Assembly (NCBI RefSeq): GCF_014805685.1
Contig: NC_060892.1
Span: 4,422,490-4,486,489, forward strand
Source of the DNA: Silurus meridionalis
Lineage: Eukaryota > Chordata > Actinopteri > Siluriformes > Siluridae
DNA length: 64,000 nt
Reading direction: 5' to 3'
The stretch's first letter is position 1; each line of letters opens with the position of its first letter. Positions 34,765 to 46,390 of this stretch are shown piece by piece. The translations under genes were made by a program, and so were the position numbers. The notes below the pieces were generated by a model. The model did not search any database and was not told the DNA's origin. It saw only the letters and a list, made by a program, of their open reading frames with translations.

Positions 34765-35222
34765 GAATTAATTTTTATTTGTAAAACCCTTTTAACAGTA
34801 TACATTGTCTCATTGCCTGTAAGTTTGTTCCTTATAATTGTTTTATAAGAAATGGGTTAAATGAGCGAGCCAGCGGTGACTGTGGAAGGAAAAACTCCCT
34901 GAGATGGCGTGAGGAGAGAAACCTTGAGAGGAACCAGACTGCAAAGTGAACCCATCCTCATCACCGAATGTCCATTCATTATAGTTCCAGCACGGTTGAG
35001 GTGTTCAGTGATGGGCGCTAATAAACTGGGGTCCAAAACCATTGATATTAATCACAGTCCAAATACGTTCTCAGAGTTCATGAGTTACTCATCTTTAGGC
35101 TGTGTTGGTGGAACCATTCCTAGCTGCACCGAGTGTATCCAATTGAATAGAACTCTATCCAGAGGTAGGGTGTCGATGAGTCGGTATTAGCTGAAGAGAA
35201 AGGGACAGGAACACTGGTCACT
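34765..35222 (-). mobile_element. LINE-like 3' region, family A copy 6 (long)
   Basis: Minus copy spanning from the terminus at left ('cgaattaatttttatttgta') to 'acaggaacactggtcactgg' at right. That right-hand word is the reverse of the left boundary of the 11463-11985 copy. Contains the reverse of the 'gagtttttcctnccacag' block and 'gaaccagactgcaaagtgaa'. Confidence 0.75.
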
Positions 35223-36173
35223 GGGAGAGAGATAGAACAAGAGAGAGAGAGCTAAGGAGAGAGAAATCCCAACACCACCAAGATGCCATTGATGGGCCCT
35301 CTTAACTCTTGTATAAATGAGATAAATGCAGGTAGCTCTGCACGAGTGTGTCCGACAAATATCAGAAACGTGACTCTTCCACAAACACAAATATAAACAG
35401 ATATATAAGGCGGACTTCCACGTTTTATGGTTAATTGGTGTTTTTCTTTGTCGTGTTGTTCGAATGTCCCAGCTGTTGGAATATATGCTGTTTTTGTGTT
35501 TGCAAAGAATTTTGTGCAGTTTCCTGCCAAATACCGAGCCACTGTTTCATGTTCTGTGTTTTGTGTTTCTGATCCCGGTTCTGTCTTTCGGTTCATGTCA
35601 TCGATTGACTTTTTCACGTTATTTTTAATCTCCTGACCTGTGATACTATTAGATTATGCTCTGAATTTGTTTGGTTGCTTGTTTGTTAATAACCTGTTCC
35701 TTTTACCTGAGCATGTGTCCACACGGCCTCCAATTACATGAGTTTAGAAACGAAAATCGTAACTGGTATAAGTGGAATAAAGCGTTGTTAGAGAAACATT
35801 TATCTTCAACTTCAGGGACTTTCACACCATCCCAACAATGTATTGTGGATTGTTTTTCTATGACAGCGTAACCTTCGAATGTTTTATTCCATGCAGTTCT
35901 AATTCGATCCGAGAGATTCGTTTCTCATAAAAAATGGATTTATAGAAATCCTACTGCAGATATTTCCTCTTTATTTCCAGACAGAACTTTTTTTGAATGA
36001 ACCTCAGTTATTTAGTGTGTTGATGGTTTGGTTATTGTATAGATGCTGTTTCGAGTCCAACGGAACGGATATTTTTATTCGCGTCCCACAGAGGCGGTAA
36101 AAGAGCATAGCTAGGGCAAGAAAAAAGCCCTCTCGTATTCCGCTCCTTGCTCGATTGCTGCCATCGTCTATAA

Positions 36174-36175
<2 letters not shown>
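35223..36175. other. Non-coding; short SINE body fragment
   Basis: 35277-35345 carries 'tgatgggccctcttaact' and 'tgtataaatgagataaatg', words of the SINE body and tail. The rest is unique and AT-rich with no exon evidence. Confidence 0.45.
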
Positions 36176-36232
<57 letters not shown>

Positions 36233-36253
36233 CACACACACATGCACACACAC
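36176..36253. repeat. (CA)n microsatellite
   Basis: CA tract, pure to 36230, then interrupted by two TG steps to 36253. Confidence 0.95.
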
Positions 36254-36354
36254 CTCTACTAGAAGGCTTTGAAGTCAGCTCCTGCTTCTACTCTCCCTCC
36301 TCCCCATCGAGCGGCAGGCAGCATACAGGAAGTCATGACGTCCTCACTGCTTCC

Positions 36355-36356
<2 letters not shown>

Positions 36357-36396
<40 letters not shown>

Positions 36397-36400
36397 GTGT
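36357..36400. repeat. (GT)n microsatellite, inverted relative to 36.2 kb
   Basis: GT tract about 105 bp from a CA tract, so the two are inverted and could pair in single strands. Confidence 0.94.
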
Positions 36401-36630
36401 GGGGCGAACAGGAACGTGGTGTGCATGTGCTCATTGACGCACACTAGGCACGGTCCCTTATTACATTTTTTCATACCTTTTTAACTACAACTGCCAACGC
36501 TTTTTTATCTTAGTATAAAAATAATACATTTTTGGTTTAGTACATAACAATATACTGGGTAAAAAACGATATATTTAAGAAAATGAAAATAAATGGAGCA
36601 AGTAGAACGCAATTTAAATTAAATTAAATT

Positions 36631-36634
<4 letters not shown>
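36401..36634. other. Non-coding, AT-rich with (AAATT)n
   Basis: (AAATT)n at about 36612-36634. No coding evidence. Confidence 0.6.

Positions 36635-36700
<66 letters not shown>
36635..36700. repeat. (TA)n microsatellite next to a Tc1-like terminus
   Basis: An uninterrupted TA tract ending exactly at the left terminus of the following Tc1-like copy. Confidence 0.95.
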
Positions 36701-36703
<3 letters not shown>

Positions 36704-37112
36704 ACAAAAGTATTGGGACACGGCTTTTACAGCCATATGCGGTTCTTCCCCAAACTATTATGCAATTGTATAGAATGTTTTTGGATGAAATAGCATTGAA
36801 TTTTCCTTTGCCTTAAACCAGGAGACCAAAACCAGGGGAGTGGAAGATCTCCAGCTATAGAGCTTTGATCTCAACCTATTGAACGCCGCTGAGATGAATG
36901 TGTACGCTGACTGCACCCCAGGTCTCCTCACATCACCTACATCAGTACCTGACTTTACTAACACCATTGTGGGTGAATGAATTATACAAAGCCCACTCCA
37001 AAATCTAGTGGAACATCTTCCCAGAAGAGTGGAGGTTATTATAAAAGCAAATGGGAACTAAATGTGGAATGGGATATTCAACCAATTTTATGTTCAGGTG
37101 TCGAAGCATAGT
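36701..37112 (+). mobile_element. Tc1/mariner-like transposon relic, copy f
   Basis: The left terminus 'tggacaaaagtattgggaca' is well preserved. The catalytic region starts SFDLN and is then broken by an indel. Later words 'ccaaaatctagtggaacat' and 'ccagaagagtggaggttat' are clear. The right end 'tatgttcaggtgtcgaag' is degraded. Confidence 0.8.
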
Positions 37113-37793
37113 TGGAATGAAGCCAACAAACATCACCCTCCTTCTGTTCGAAACTTCAAATATATGCACATCTAATATCATTTCATTAGTATGAGATATG
37201 AAACAATACCCTCTTTTTTTCTACCTACATACATTTTAAGGCATAATGGAAAAGATAAGACGCTGTAATTAGTCCTGGAATTGTTTCGAGCCACGTTGCC
37301 AGATAATGCCAGTTTCTTTCTTTTCACGAAAAACGGTATTTTTCACCATTCTGTCGTTTTGTAAGCTGTGAAATTGGTCTTGCACTCAGTCACTCACTCA
37401 ATCACTCACTCTCTTCCGGCTCAGTTTCAATTCTTATCTTCCACATCCCTCTAGCCAGAGACAAAAAAAGGAGCGTTTTCTCGCTTACTCTCGGTTATTT
37501 TTAGCCTTTGCCGCCAGTAAAAGACCGAAAGGAGTTCACGAGAAGAAGAGGAATTTTTCCAGGTTTTCCAAAACAGCCCTAATTTACTTTTTGTTTATTC
37601 CAAATCGCCATCTGGAATAAATCTCGCCACTGATGTTTTTCTGTTTTTTTTTCCCCCCCTATTGTGATCATTCAAATTGCTGTTCCGCCCCTTGATTAAG
37701 GGATTCCACACATCATTATGGCAGCTCTCAAAGGTATAATAAACTGTATAATGAGTGTGTACCGCCTATGTGCACGATAACATCACATCTCCG

Positions 37794-37794
<1 letters not shown>
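37113..37794. other. Unique non-coding, possible conserved sequence
   Basis: No repeats recognised. 37400-37700 is complex single-copy sequence. No coding frame. Confidence 0.35.

Positions 37795-37835
<41 letters not shown>
37795..37835. repeat. (GT)n microsatellite
   Basis: An uninterrupted GT tract of 41 bp. Confidence 0.95.
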
Positions 37836-37837
<2 letters not shown>

Positions 37838-39600
37838 GAAAGAGGTACCATTTACTCGTGCTTGTACCGTTCTCTCTTGTGAAACTGCAGTTCAGAGCAC
37901 TGCAACAGTCATTCATGTACATACACACAGCATGCACTGCACATACTTATTCCTGATTTTATAAATTACAAGAACTCATGCTATAAACAAATGTAGAAAT
38001 AAAGTTTCACTGAAACAAACTTTAAATATTTCCTGCAAAACGAGCTTGCAGAGTAAGTTGCGATTGCAGGGGCAAATGTAGCAGCCATGTATCACCATTG
38101 TTTCGGACTCCTGGGCAGGATTCCATGTATAGATTAACATGGCAGAGGTAGAGCTGCATCATCTTAGAGACAAACCAGGAATAGAACATCTGGTTTTATT
38201 TCTTTTTTCCTTTTTTTTTTGCACTATAAACAAGTGTTTGTGAAAGGGCAATGCGTTAGAAGTCATTTTCACATTGGTAGCTGCTTCATATGTATCCTTA
38301 ATGTATCATATCGTTGACTATGCATCTAGATGTGAATCACATCGGCCTTAGTTATGGAGATGCCTATCTCCAGTTTCAATAGAAGGACTAATTTCCTTCT
38401 TTAAGGTGCAAATTGCACGATGAGGTCATGTGTGAAACTGGCAAGATAGAGATAAAACAAAACAAAAGTTTTATTCAAGATATTACAACTCCATTCACTC
38501 CAGATCAGTAGACAATACATTTGTCATTGCAGTGCTCACACAGAGTGTAGACAAACTGCAGTATGTTTACTCCTCTGTCATGAAGACTTTCTCGTGGTGT
38601 TTAAATCTCCTTACAGAAATCTTCACCGTATTGATGAGCATAGGTTTCCTTTGTCATGCAATAAACCCATACGCAATGCCTTTCGACCATTTCCAGAACC
38701 TAACAGCGCTGCTATAATATTCAGGCTCGGTTTTGATTTGAGATCTAGTCAAGGAGGCATCTCGATATCAGTCCCAGGTGTGTATGATCTTTTTTTCGAT
38801 CTCTGTATTCGCAGTCCCTCAGCGTCTCTGCGTGTCTCAGCAGGCCTCCTGCAGGTAGTTCCGTGTTTGCTATGCAGTGATTTTGTTGATATATATCTAT
38901 TTTTTTTTTGTTGTTGATGTTGTTGTTGCTATTTTGTTCCCTGGGAAGATGCGATCTGCCTCCCACATGTCAGCTCTGAATCTGAAGTGAGCCACTTGAC
39001 TTGCAAATGCTGAGCGAGGTGAGTGACACGTAGCACATGGCCAACCGACCAGGATTAATGATGCCACACACAAGCATTAGATTTATCGGGGCGCTATTTC
39101 TCTAGAGGGATGTGTCAGCCATCCTTCCTGAGTGCAAGTGTGCATGTGTGAGTGATCAAGCAAACCGGGAAAGCGGCTTTCGCATTTATATGCGATGGAA
39201 TTTAACGGCACCCATTTGCCATTCGTCCGGCGCCGGGTATCACAGAGCTCTTCGGCCGAGGTTTTAATTGGTTTCCCTGAAAGAGATGTTGGTTTACAAA
39301 CATGGCTGATAGTTTGGCAGACATGTCACGCCACGATATTACTCGATACATGTCACGCACCATCGCATTTAGGTTTCCTGCTTTTTCTATTGCGTTTTAA
39401 GGAGCACGTTTGAGGTCTGAAGATGTTCATGTAGCAGACTGTTTGACTAAACCATGCCGCACTACACTGAAAGCCTGTGCTGCACTCGAAGTGTGACTTT
39501 ATGTACATCTGGGGGGCCAAAGCATCAGCTCTGTTTTTCTTCCCACTTTGCGCCGTCATTGTGACCGACATCATTATCTGCAAATCAGATTGAAAACTTC
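37836..39600. other. Unique non-coding
   Basis: Long intron-like sequence. T runs at 38210-38219 and 38900-38910. Frames up to 107 codons (38594-38917 +) lack motifs. 38930-39430 has enhancer-like texture. Confidence 0.35.
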
Positions 39601-41400
39601 TGATAAACATTTAAAAGCATTTACTCGTTTAGGCAATCTAGACCGAAGGAAGGCTTATCTTTTTTTGAAGATAGCAACAAGTTAGCAGAAAACATCAAAG
39701 AAAAACTTAGCGCTAAGTAACTGTCTGGAATATCGTTATAATAGTTTGTGATTTGAAATGCAACCCTAGTTTGTTAGTCAGTTGTAGACACTTTCACAAT
39801 GCTTTATTGCCGTGACTATTAACATCGGATTTGAAATTACGAGGACATGCTCTTTTGAAGTATGACTGAATTGAAGTATTATACATGCAGTAGTCATCTT
39901 GTAAAAATTATCTCGGTATAAAAGTGTCCATGTGTTTATATTTAAGACTCCACTCAAGCAGAATTGAATCTATTTTATTCATGTATCTTCAAAGTCAGGG
40001 TTGCTGCCGATGCTGCGTGTATCTCAGGAACACTGGCCATGAGGCAGGGATACACCCCGGAAGTGCTCCAAGTCTACCAAGCTCTAAACCTTACCTACCC
40101 AAAATAAGAGAATAAAATACAATTTACTGACCTCTACCTAACCCAAAACAGAGCTACTTACTACCCCGATTTAAGTATTTTGAGTATTTGCATGGTTATT
40201 TACAGAGCCAAACAAAAGGTAACAACCCCCTTTCAGCAAGCAAACAACAGCTCTCACAACCAACCAAACTACAGTTCTCCAAAACTTTCTGAAAGCCAAA
40301 ATCTAACACAAGCTTCGACCTAGTCAAACGAACAGCACAAAGAAACAACGGCTCTCGTAACAGGGTGTTGATGTGTTGAACACCAATCAAGAGACAGCAG
40401 CAGTCAGCCTGCAGGAGCCAATCAGATGACATTTCCTACACATGGCACAGACAAACGAAACATAACAGAGAAATGAAACAACCAAAAGGTTGTAACAGTA
40501 GCATGGGCATTCTACCTGTCTACTTTGGGTGCTTCTGAAAAAAAAGGCAATATTCCACACAGACAGTAATCTGATCAAACCAAGGAGTTAGGAGGCGCTA
40601 ATTCTATGGTTCTCTGTGCTAGTGGTTTTATGTTTCCCTCAGCTACATTATCCTCTGATCTCTGAATATAAAAACCCAGCAAACACTGGACACCAGACAA
40701 GTCTTGGCCGATCGAATTGTTGAAAGAAAAGGAAGTGTAATTGTTTAAAGAAAGGACACTCATAATAAACTCAGTGTAATGCATCTCATTATCAATATCA
40801 ATAACCGGATGCTATTGCTCTGGTCATGTCCAAGCTGCCTGGGATTGTTTCTATAAAACTGATTCATCCCACTGAAAAGGATGAGGCATTGCCAATTTGC
40901 AGTTTCCCTCCACAGCAAAACCTTTTTTTGTCGTTTTAAATACCAGAATAATGAAACGGCGTCCATAAACACACACCGGCTGCCTCATCGAGTCCCATTT
41001 TAGGCAGACCCCCCACCGTGTATTTGACTTCGACTCCATTTGGCGTCCCCTCGCTTTCCATCAGAACATTTCGAAATCGAGGATGCAGCAGGAATTGCTG
41101 ACCACTCGGGTCACTAACGCACACGCAAACCGAAAGTCTTAAGCGCGGAAACGGAGAAACTGGTCGGATTGCCTGCGCGATTAAATCGCCTCAGGCGCTG
41201 AAAGCCTTCACCATACATAATACTTCTCTTTAAAGGTTAATATAAGCAGCACTTCCAAGGTTAACTACACGCCAACATTGCATCGCGCCAACTTTGGACG
41301 TTCTTACTGCGTGGCTACTGAACGATGTACACAGTGTCCATGAGTAACAGCGATGTGGCGCCTCATTTCCATAACGTTAAATATAAAGCAGGATTATTAT
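39601..41400. other. Unique non-coding with one repeat-like word
   Basis: 39990-40080 ('aacactggccatgaggca') resembles the end of a dispersed fish retroposon, too short to define. 40960-41380 is CpG-bearing, single-copy and could be a conserved regulatory block. No exon evidence. Confidence 0.35.
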
Positions 41401-41918
41401 CATATTATTGCCGGATTCAAAGCTAAGATGGAGATTGGTTTTAACTCGGTTTGCCAAATTTTGCATGTAGAAAGGTTTACTGGGGGGCCTCCAAGGACAC
41501 AGGTAGCACATATTCATTGAAAAGCTTTAGAGTTTTATGTGGAGCCATGGGGTACGAGGGGAGAGAAAGAGGGAGGGGGAAAGATGGACGAATAAACAAT
41601 GGCACACTGTGATCTCTTTGTAATTTGTTAACCAACAGACTATAATATTTGCACAAACCCCATTTGTATAAAGCCATTTCTCATTCTTTCACTCTCACTG
41701 GTGCTTTCTTTCTCTTTCTCTGCTTTGGCTTAATGGAAGAAAGCCAGGGGGAGGTGAGGAGGAAACAATAATGGAGGAAGTGATGGACATTTAGATAAGG
41801 AGACTGAAAGACAAGAAAGATGGAGGAGGAATAGCACGAGAACAAGAACGAACAATTGTGAGAAGGAGAAAGAGCTAGTGAGAGGAGTCTGAGATCTAAA
41901 TCTTGAGGATGAAATCGC
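41401..41918. other. Non-coding, purine-rich at right
   Basis: 41560-41600 and 41730-41890 are GA-rich. The frames here reflect composition. Confidence 0.45.
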
Positions 41919-41970
<52 letters not shown>

Positions 41971-41972
41971 TT
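41919..41972. repeat. (CTTT)n microsatellite
   Basis: About 13 CTTT units. Read in reverse it makes the KERKKERK stretch of a 125-codon spurious frame. Confidence 0.95.
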
Positions 41973-43110
41973 GTTTTGGTCTGTCTACCTCTCTTTCTGT
42001 TTCTCAAGATATTTCTCATCTTCGTCCTACCAGGCCAGCACTTAGTGTGTTTATGCAAGTCAGTACGATGTTTGTGCGACTCCGCTTCGTGTTTGTGTGT
42101 GAGTTCGACAGGCTCCGCCCACCGACTCAGACTCGTTTACTCTGCTTGAGTTACAAGTATGTGAGATTCAGAGAGAGGATTGAGGGGAAAAGAGAAATAG
42201 AGAGACAGAGACCAGAATGTGAGCTTGAGATTTTGGAGAGAGGGGGAGAAAGACCGCAAGGAGGGGAGAGAGTGAGAAAGAGAGAGGGAAAGAAAAGGAG
42301 AGGGGGTATGAATGTGTGAGTGGTGAAGAATGAGGCAGTGGGAGACAGGGTCAGGGGTTCAGACCGGATGGACAAAAGGCCCAGTGTTATCAGCTCCAAC
42401 AGATCAGCCCCCAGAATACCACAGCTGGTTTACATTTCCATGGGGAGACACACACACACTTCACGCTACACACACATTAAACCTGCCCTAGACACTCAGT
42501 TGGACACGATCCATATTTAGAAAAATCTGTGAAAATTGAGAAACTTTTACCTGCTGTTTGGTGACAAATGCACACACACACACACCACATTCTGATTTAT
42601 GAAACAGTATAAATGTTATAGGAGGTAAATTATATCTCCTTTGTTTCCATGTTTGTTAGACCACAGGGTCTGTAAGCAATCAGCATCAGGTCATTGCACC
42701 ATGTGTTTCTGGAGCTCCCGTGTCTGAAATTTTGTTCCGGTACAACACAAACTTTTAAACCAGAACCTTGTGTAGGAGCCTTCAATGTTTTCCTTGCATA
42801 CTGTATGCTAGCATTCAAGCTAAACTGGCCTGAAACCCACCAGGTTGGCCCGGACGCCCCTCTCGGGTCTTGTTATCCTCCACATTCGCTCACACCCGAC
42901 TGCACAATTCTCCCAGCGCTTTGCTGATCAGTGCCAAAAGAGTTGCGACCACTTGATTCGTCTTTTTCACCAGGGCTGCATCGTGCTCAATGTGATTTAC
43001 ATGGTGGCCTTTGGTGTGGGTTGACGGTGCCCTTTTTGCTAAATAGAGTGGCCAGGCGGTTTTGCTGCCAAACACTATTGATTTTCTTTCGGCTGTTTTC
43101 GTGAGGTGTT
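41973..43110. other. Non-coding; GA-rich 42165-42310
   Basis: The 42165-42310 stretch is almost wholly purine, giving artificial R/E-rich and L/S-rich frames. A short (CA) run lies at 42573-42585. 42640-43110 is single-copy and unassigned. Confidence 0.4.
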
Positions 43111-43142
43111 TTTTTTTTCCCTTCCTGTTGTTTTGTATGCAG

Positions 43143-43190
43143 GGGAAGGGGGAGACTGATCCCGCTCGGGAAGCCATGCTTCGCCTCAAG
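43143..43190 (+). other. Exon-like 48-nt block (weak)
   Basis: A pyrimidine-rich tract (about 43108-43130) leads to 'tgtatgcag' with AG at 43141-43142. Then 48 nt are open as GKGETDPAREAMLRLK, followed by CAAG|GTGATT as a possible donor at 43191. The length is a multiple of three, so it could be skipped or included in frame. The donor is weak and no homology is known to me, so chance is quite possible. Confidence 0.18.
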
Positions 43191-43840
43191 GTGATTGTCT
43201 TCTGGGTTGCTCGGGAAGGGACATGGTTGCCTCCCAAGGATGCTATGTAGGTGCAAGACAGTTTATTGTGGGTGCAGGTTGATAGCTACATTGGTTTTTA
43301 AAAACCGTCCAATCAGAAGTCTTTCCACCAAGCTACCCTTTTAGGGATGGGTTGAAGGAAAATAGAGAATCCCAAGGAAACCCATGTGGCCATGGGGAGA
43401 TAGAGATTACAGATGTGCAACTTTAACCAGATCTCAGGGCACAACCATGGAGACTGGACCTGCTGCATGTTTGTGGTTCTCGAAATCTATTTCATTTTAT
43501 TTTGTCAGAGAATATGTTCATGTTTTATATGGCCTGAAGGGGAGAATGGAATCCGAGCCCCTGTGGGAACGCTATATACCACATCTATAGCAGTATGATT
43601 TAGATATACACCGGAAAGGATGCTAAACTGCTGGCTGTACGCATCCCTTGTTAACCACATTGACCTTGCTAGATTTTGAACCTCAGGTAGCAAAAACAAG
43701 CATTTCCTTGCTATCATCATACTATTCATCAACCTACCTGGGGTCTCTCTCTTTCTCTCTCCCTATTTATCTCTCTCTCCCTCACTCCTTCATTCACACA
43801 TATCTCCCCTGAGACAGCGGATCTGATCAGGCCATATGGA
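43191..43840. other. Unique non-coding
   Basis: No repeats recognised. (CT)-rich at 43745-43790. Confidence 0.4.
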
Positions 43841-45423
43841 GCAGACGGTGTCTTACTGAGTGCCGCTGACGACAGCTGAACAGATCAGGCTGTTAGCGGT
43901 GCTGCAGGCTTCATTCTTCACCGGGTCCTTCAAAAATAAAAAAACACTCCTTCTTTTTCTCTTCAGAAAGAAAGACTTTTCTCCTCCACAGTCACACAGA
44001 TGGAAAGAGACAGCACTCGCGTCACATGTTTACCAAGCAAATACACTTATCCACCGACAGCCCCATTCTAAAGTTAACAATTGGGTCCTTTCAAGCGGCA
44101 CCACGTAACGCCACTCAGCTACCCTCCCTGAGCGCTCGCTTTTTTTCTTTTCTTTTTTTCTTTAAACTTGGAGTGCTGCCTGCATACATTTCAAACGCAC
44201 CAAGGGGCTTTTATTTTTAATTCGTCGAGGAGTTGACAATGGGAATTGTAACAGCTCTGCTTCAGAGAAACTTTGCTTTGAATTCGTCCCTTCTCGGCAA
44301 GCGGTGCTTTGAGCTGGAATTCTGAGCTGTGCCAAAATAACAGAGAGAGGGAGAGGGAAAAAGGGAATAAAATTCCAAGCACACGAATGCCCAAGGTTGT
44401 GTTGTTTTTTTCCTTTTTTTTCCTAATAAACACAGCTGGTTATCCACTTTAAATTTGTGGCTTGGAGAGGTGATCCAAAGTGTACCAGTGCTTCAAATAA
44501 GTATCCTATTTGGGTTGTTCACATTCCTGACTGTGTGGAAACAGGAATCCTAACATAAAAGAGAACATTGAAATTCTCAGAGTAGAAATGCATTGCAGGG
44601 CAAAACCGCCTCCTTAATAAACATCCAGGAAATAAAACAAGACTGATTGAAGTCAGCCTAATGTTCGGTGTCGGTTCGAATAGAGAAAGTTAATTGTTGC
44701 GTTTGTGTGTGTCTAGATTTGGAGCTCCGAGGTGGGCCGTGTGACCTCACAGGCGAACAGCTGAGCTAACAGCACAGTCACTAATTGTAGGTCACACAGT
44801 AGTGCATGGATCAGTTCCCAGCCGTTCTCGCTGCTTGGCTGATTGTTACAGTAATGAAAAATTGATCAGTGTGTAATCAGACTGTGTTGCCCCATGGGGA
44901 AAAAACTGGAGCATCCCCCTTTTTGCTTGGTGGAATGATTGATTGGTACAATTGGCTTGAATGCTCTCTCTCTTTCTCTGTGTTGTTGCTCAACTCCATC
45001 TGGCAGAGGGCCGGATAAAATGTACTCTCCTTGTCTTTTCTCTTTTTATTTGCTGGTTATTGTTTCCGTGACGCTAGTCAATTGAGCGTAGCCAACACAC
45101 AGGGACGGTACAGCAATAAGCTCGCCGGTATACTGTGCCCTCCTTGTAACTGTTCCTTTTTTAACCCTGCTGAAAAGCTGGGCTCGGCTTGAGGGAGCCT
45201 TCGCGTGGCTGCTCAGCTGAGCTTTAATGCGAGGAGCTGTCAGATCACTTCATAGACTAGGTGCTGAAGTCTGTTCTCTCAGTTCATGCTCTACTCACCT
45301 CATCAGGTCTTATATCAGGTGAGAGGGCTAGTTAAACAGCAGCGGTGAATAAGAAAACAGGCAATGGTTCATTCTTATGTGGGTACAGACTCCCAATTCT
45401 GAGGATTAACTGCAACTGTAGTT
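43841..45423. promoter_or_regulatory. Candidate conserved non-coding block
   Basis: About 1.5 kb nearly free of recognisable repeats. 44690-45240 is especially complex, with several ATTGAT/TGATTGAT and CAATTG words (44920-44960) suggestive of homeodomain or SOX/TALE sites. No coding frame. Regulatory role is inferred. Confidence 0.28.
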
Positions 45424-45555
45424 GGTTGGGCGTTTGAGTGTTAATGGCTGAAAGAGAAACAAGACAGGTGCTTATTCTTTCTAATTAAAAAACAAGGCAG
45501 AATAAGCACCTGTGGTGTTTCTCTTTCAACCATTATCACTCTTAAATGCCCAACC
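45424..45555. repeat. Long imperfect inverted repeat (hairpin)
   Basis: Arms 45424-45480 and 45498-45555 (about 57 bp each) are reverse complements with few mismatches, around a loop of about 17 nt. Shared stretches include GGTTGGGC, TGAAAGAGAAACA and ACAGGTGCTTATTCT. Transcribed on either strand it would fold into one long stem. It could be a fold-back MITE or a small-RNA hairpin. No flanking target duplication was found. Confidence 0.85.
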
Positions 45556-46174
45556 GCTTCTGTTCATTTTTATTTATTTGTTCTTTCATTCTTTCGGACT
45601 CATTTACATCTCCAGGTAGTCCCCGATTTACAATGGAGATGCGTTGTGATGACCCCATCGTAACTTGAAATTATCTTTGAGGCATGGTCTATCCTACACA
45701 GGAGTCTTAAAGACTGATCAGTACAGGGTAGTATACTCTAATTTGTTCATTATTTAACAATTGACAGTACATCATTTAGCAAAACAGCAACCTATGTACA
45801 TGTACTTTTTTTTATAATGCAGTACCCTGTTGTATAAGGAATAGGGTTAGAGTTAGGGTAAGAAATGACAAAGATTTTTCAAAATGGCTATTTTTACTTG
45901 GCAAATTGTACAATAATGTTTGTGACAGGAATACAAAGCACTCCTGTAATCAGAGGCAATATTTTGAACATAGCAGTGATTTGAGTCCCATTCATACCGT
46001 TTTGTGCCTGTCGCACAAAACTTCAAATACTATAAATCGTATCGCTATCATCATCCTAATAAAAAGAATTGCAAGTCAAATCACTGACCTTCTGTCGACC
46101 GACCTGCAGCTGTAATTGGTCATCTATTGTTGTAATGAAAGACTGTCCTGCACTTACACCCTGTCAACATGCTT
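45556..46174. other. Non-coding with Tigger-like terminal word
   Basis: 45613-45685 reads 'caggtagtccccgatttaca', a word resembling the ends of vertebrate Tigger-type elements, with no interior match. 45842-45862 has two near-telomeric words ('agggttagagttagggt'). Otherwise AT-rich. Confidence 0.35.
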
Positions 46175-46390
46175 TCGACAGATTGGTGTCTTTTTGACAC
46201 CAGATGATTTGGTGTCCATTTCTAATGATAGATGGGTCCCCTTTTTAAAATCTGGATCCTCTCAATGGTTCTTTGTCATGTCAGATTTTTTTCCCCATCA
46301 CTGTTGCCTCTAAATTGTTTATTAGGGCTTGAAATCTAGACCTGGATTTTCATAAGGTTGCTTTGTGACAATATATACTAAAAGTAAAAT
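46175..46390 (+). mobile_element. LINE-like 3' end, family A copy 7, degenerate
   Basis: Weak but ordered family A words: 'ggtgtccatttctaatgat', 'gatgggtcccctttttaaa', 'tcctctcaatggttctttg' and 'ggttgctttgtgacaata'. Probably the oldest copy. Confidence 0.45.

Noticed and set aside
41681..42319. 125-138 codon frames on both strands
   Set aside because: Driven by (CTTT)n and a purine-rich tract; K/E- and L/S-rich without motif.
45842..45862. Interstitial telomeric repeat
   Set aside because: Only two imperfect TTAGGG-like words.
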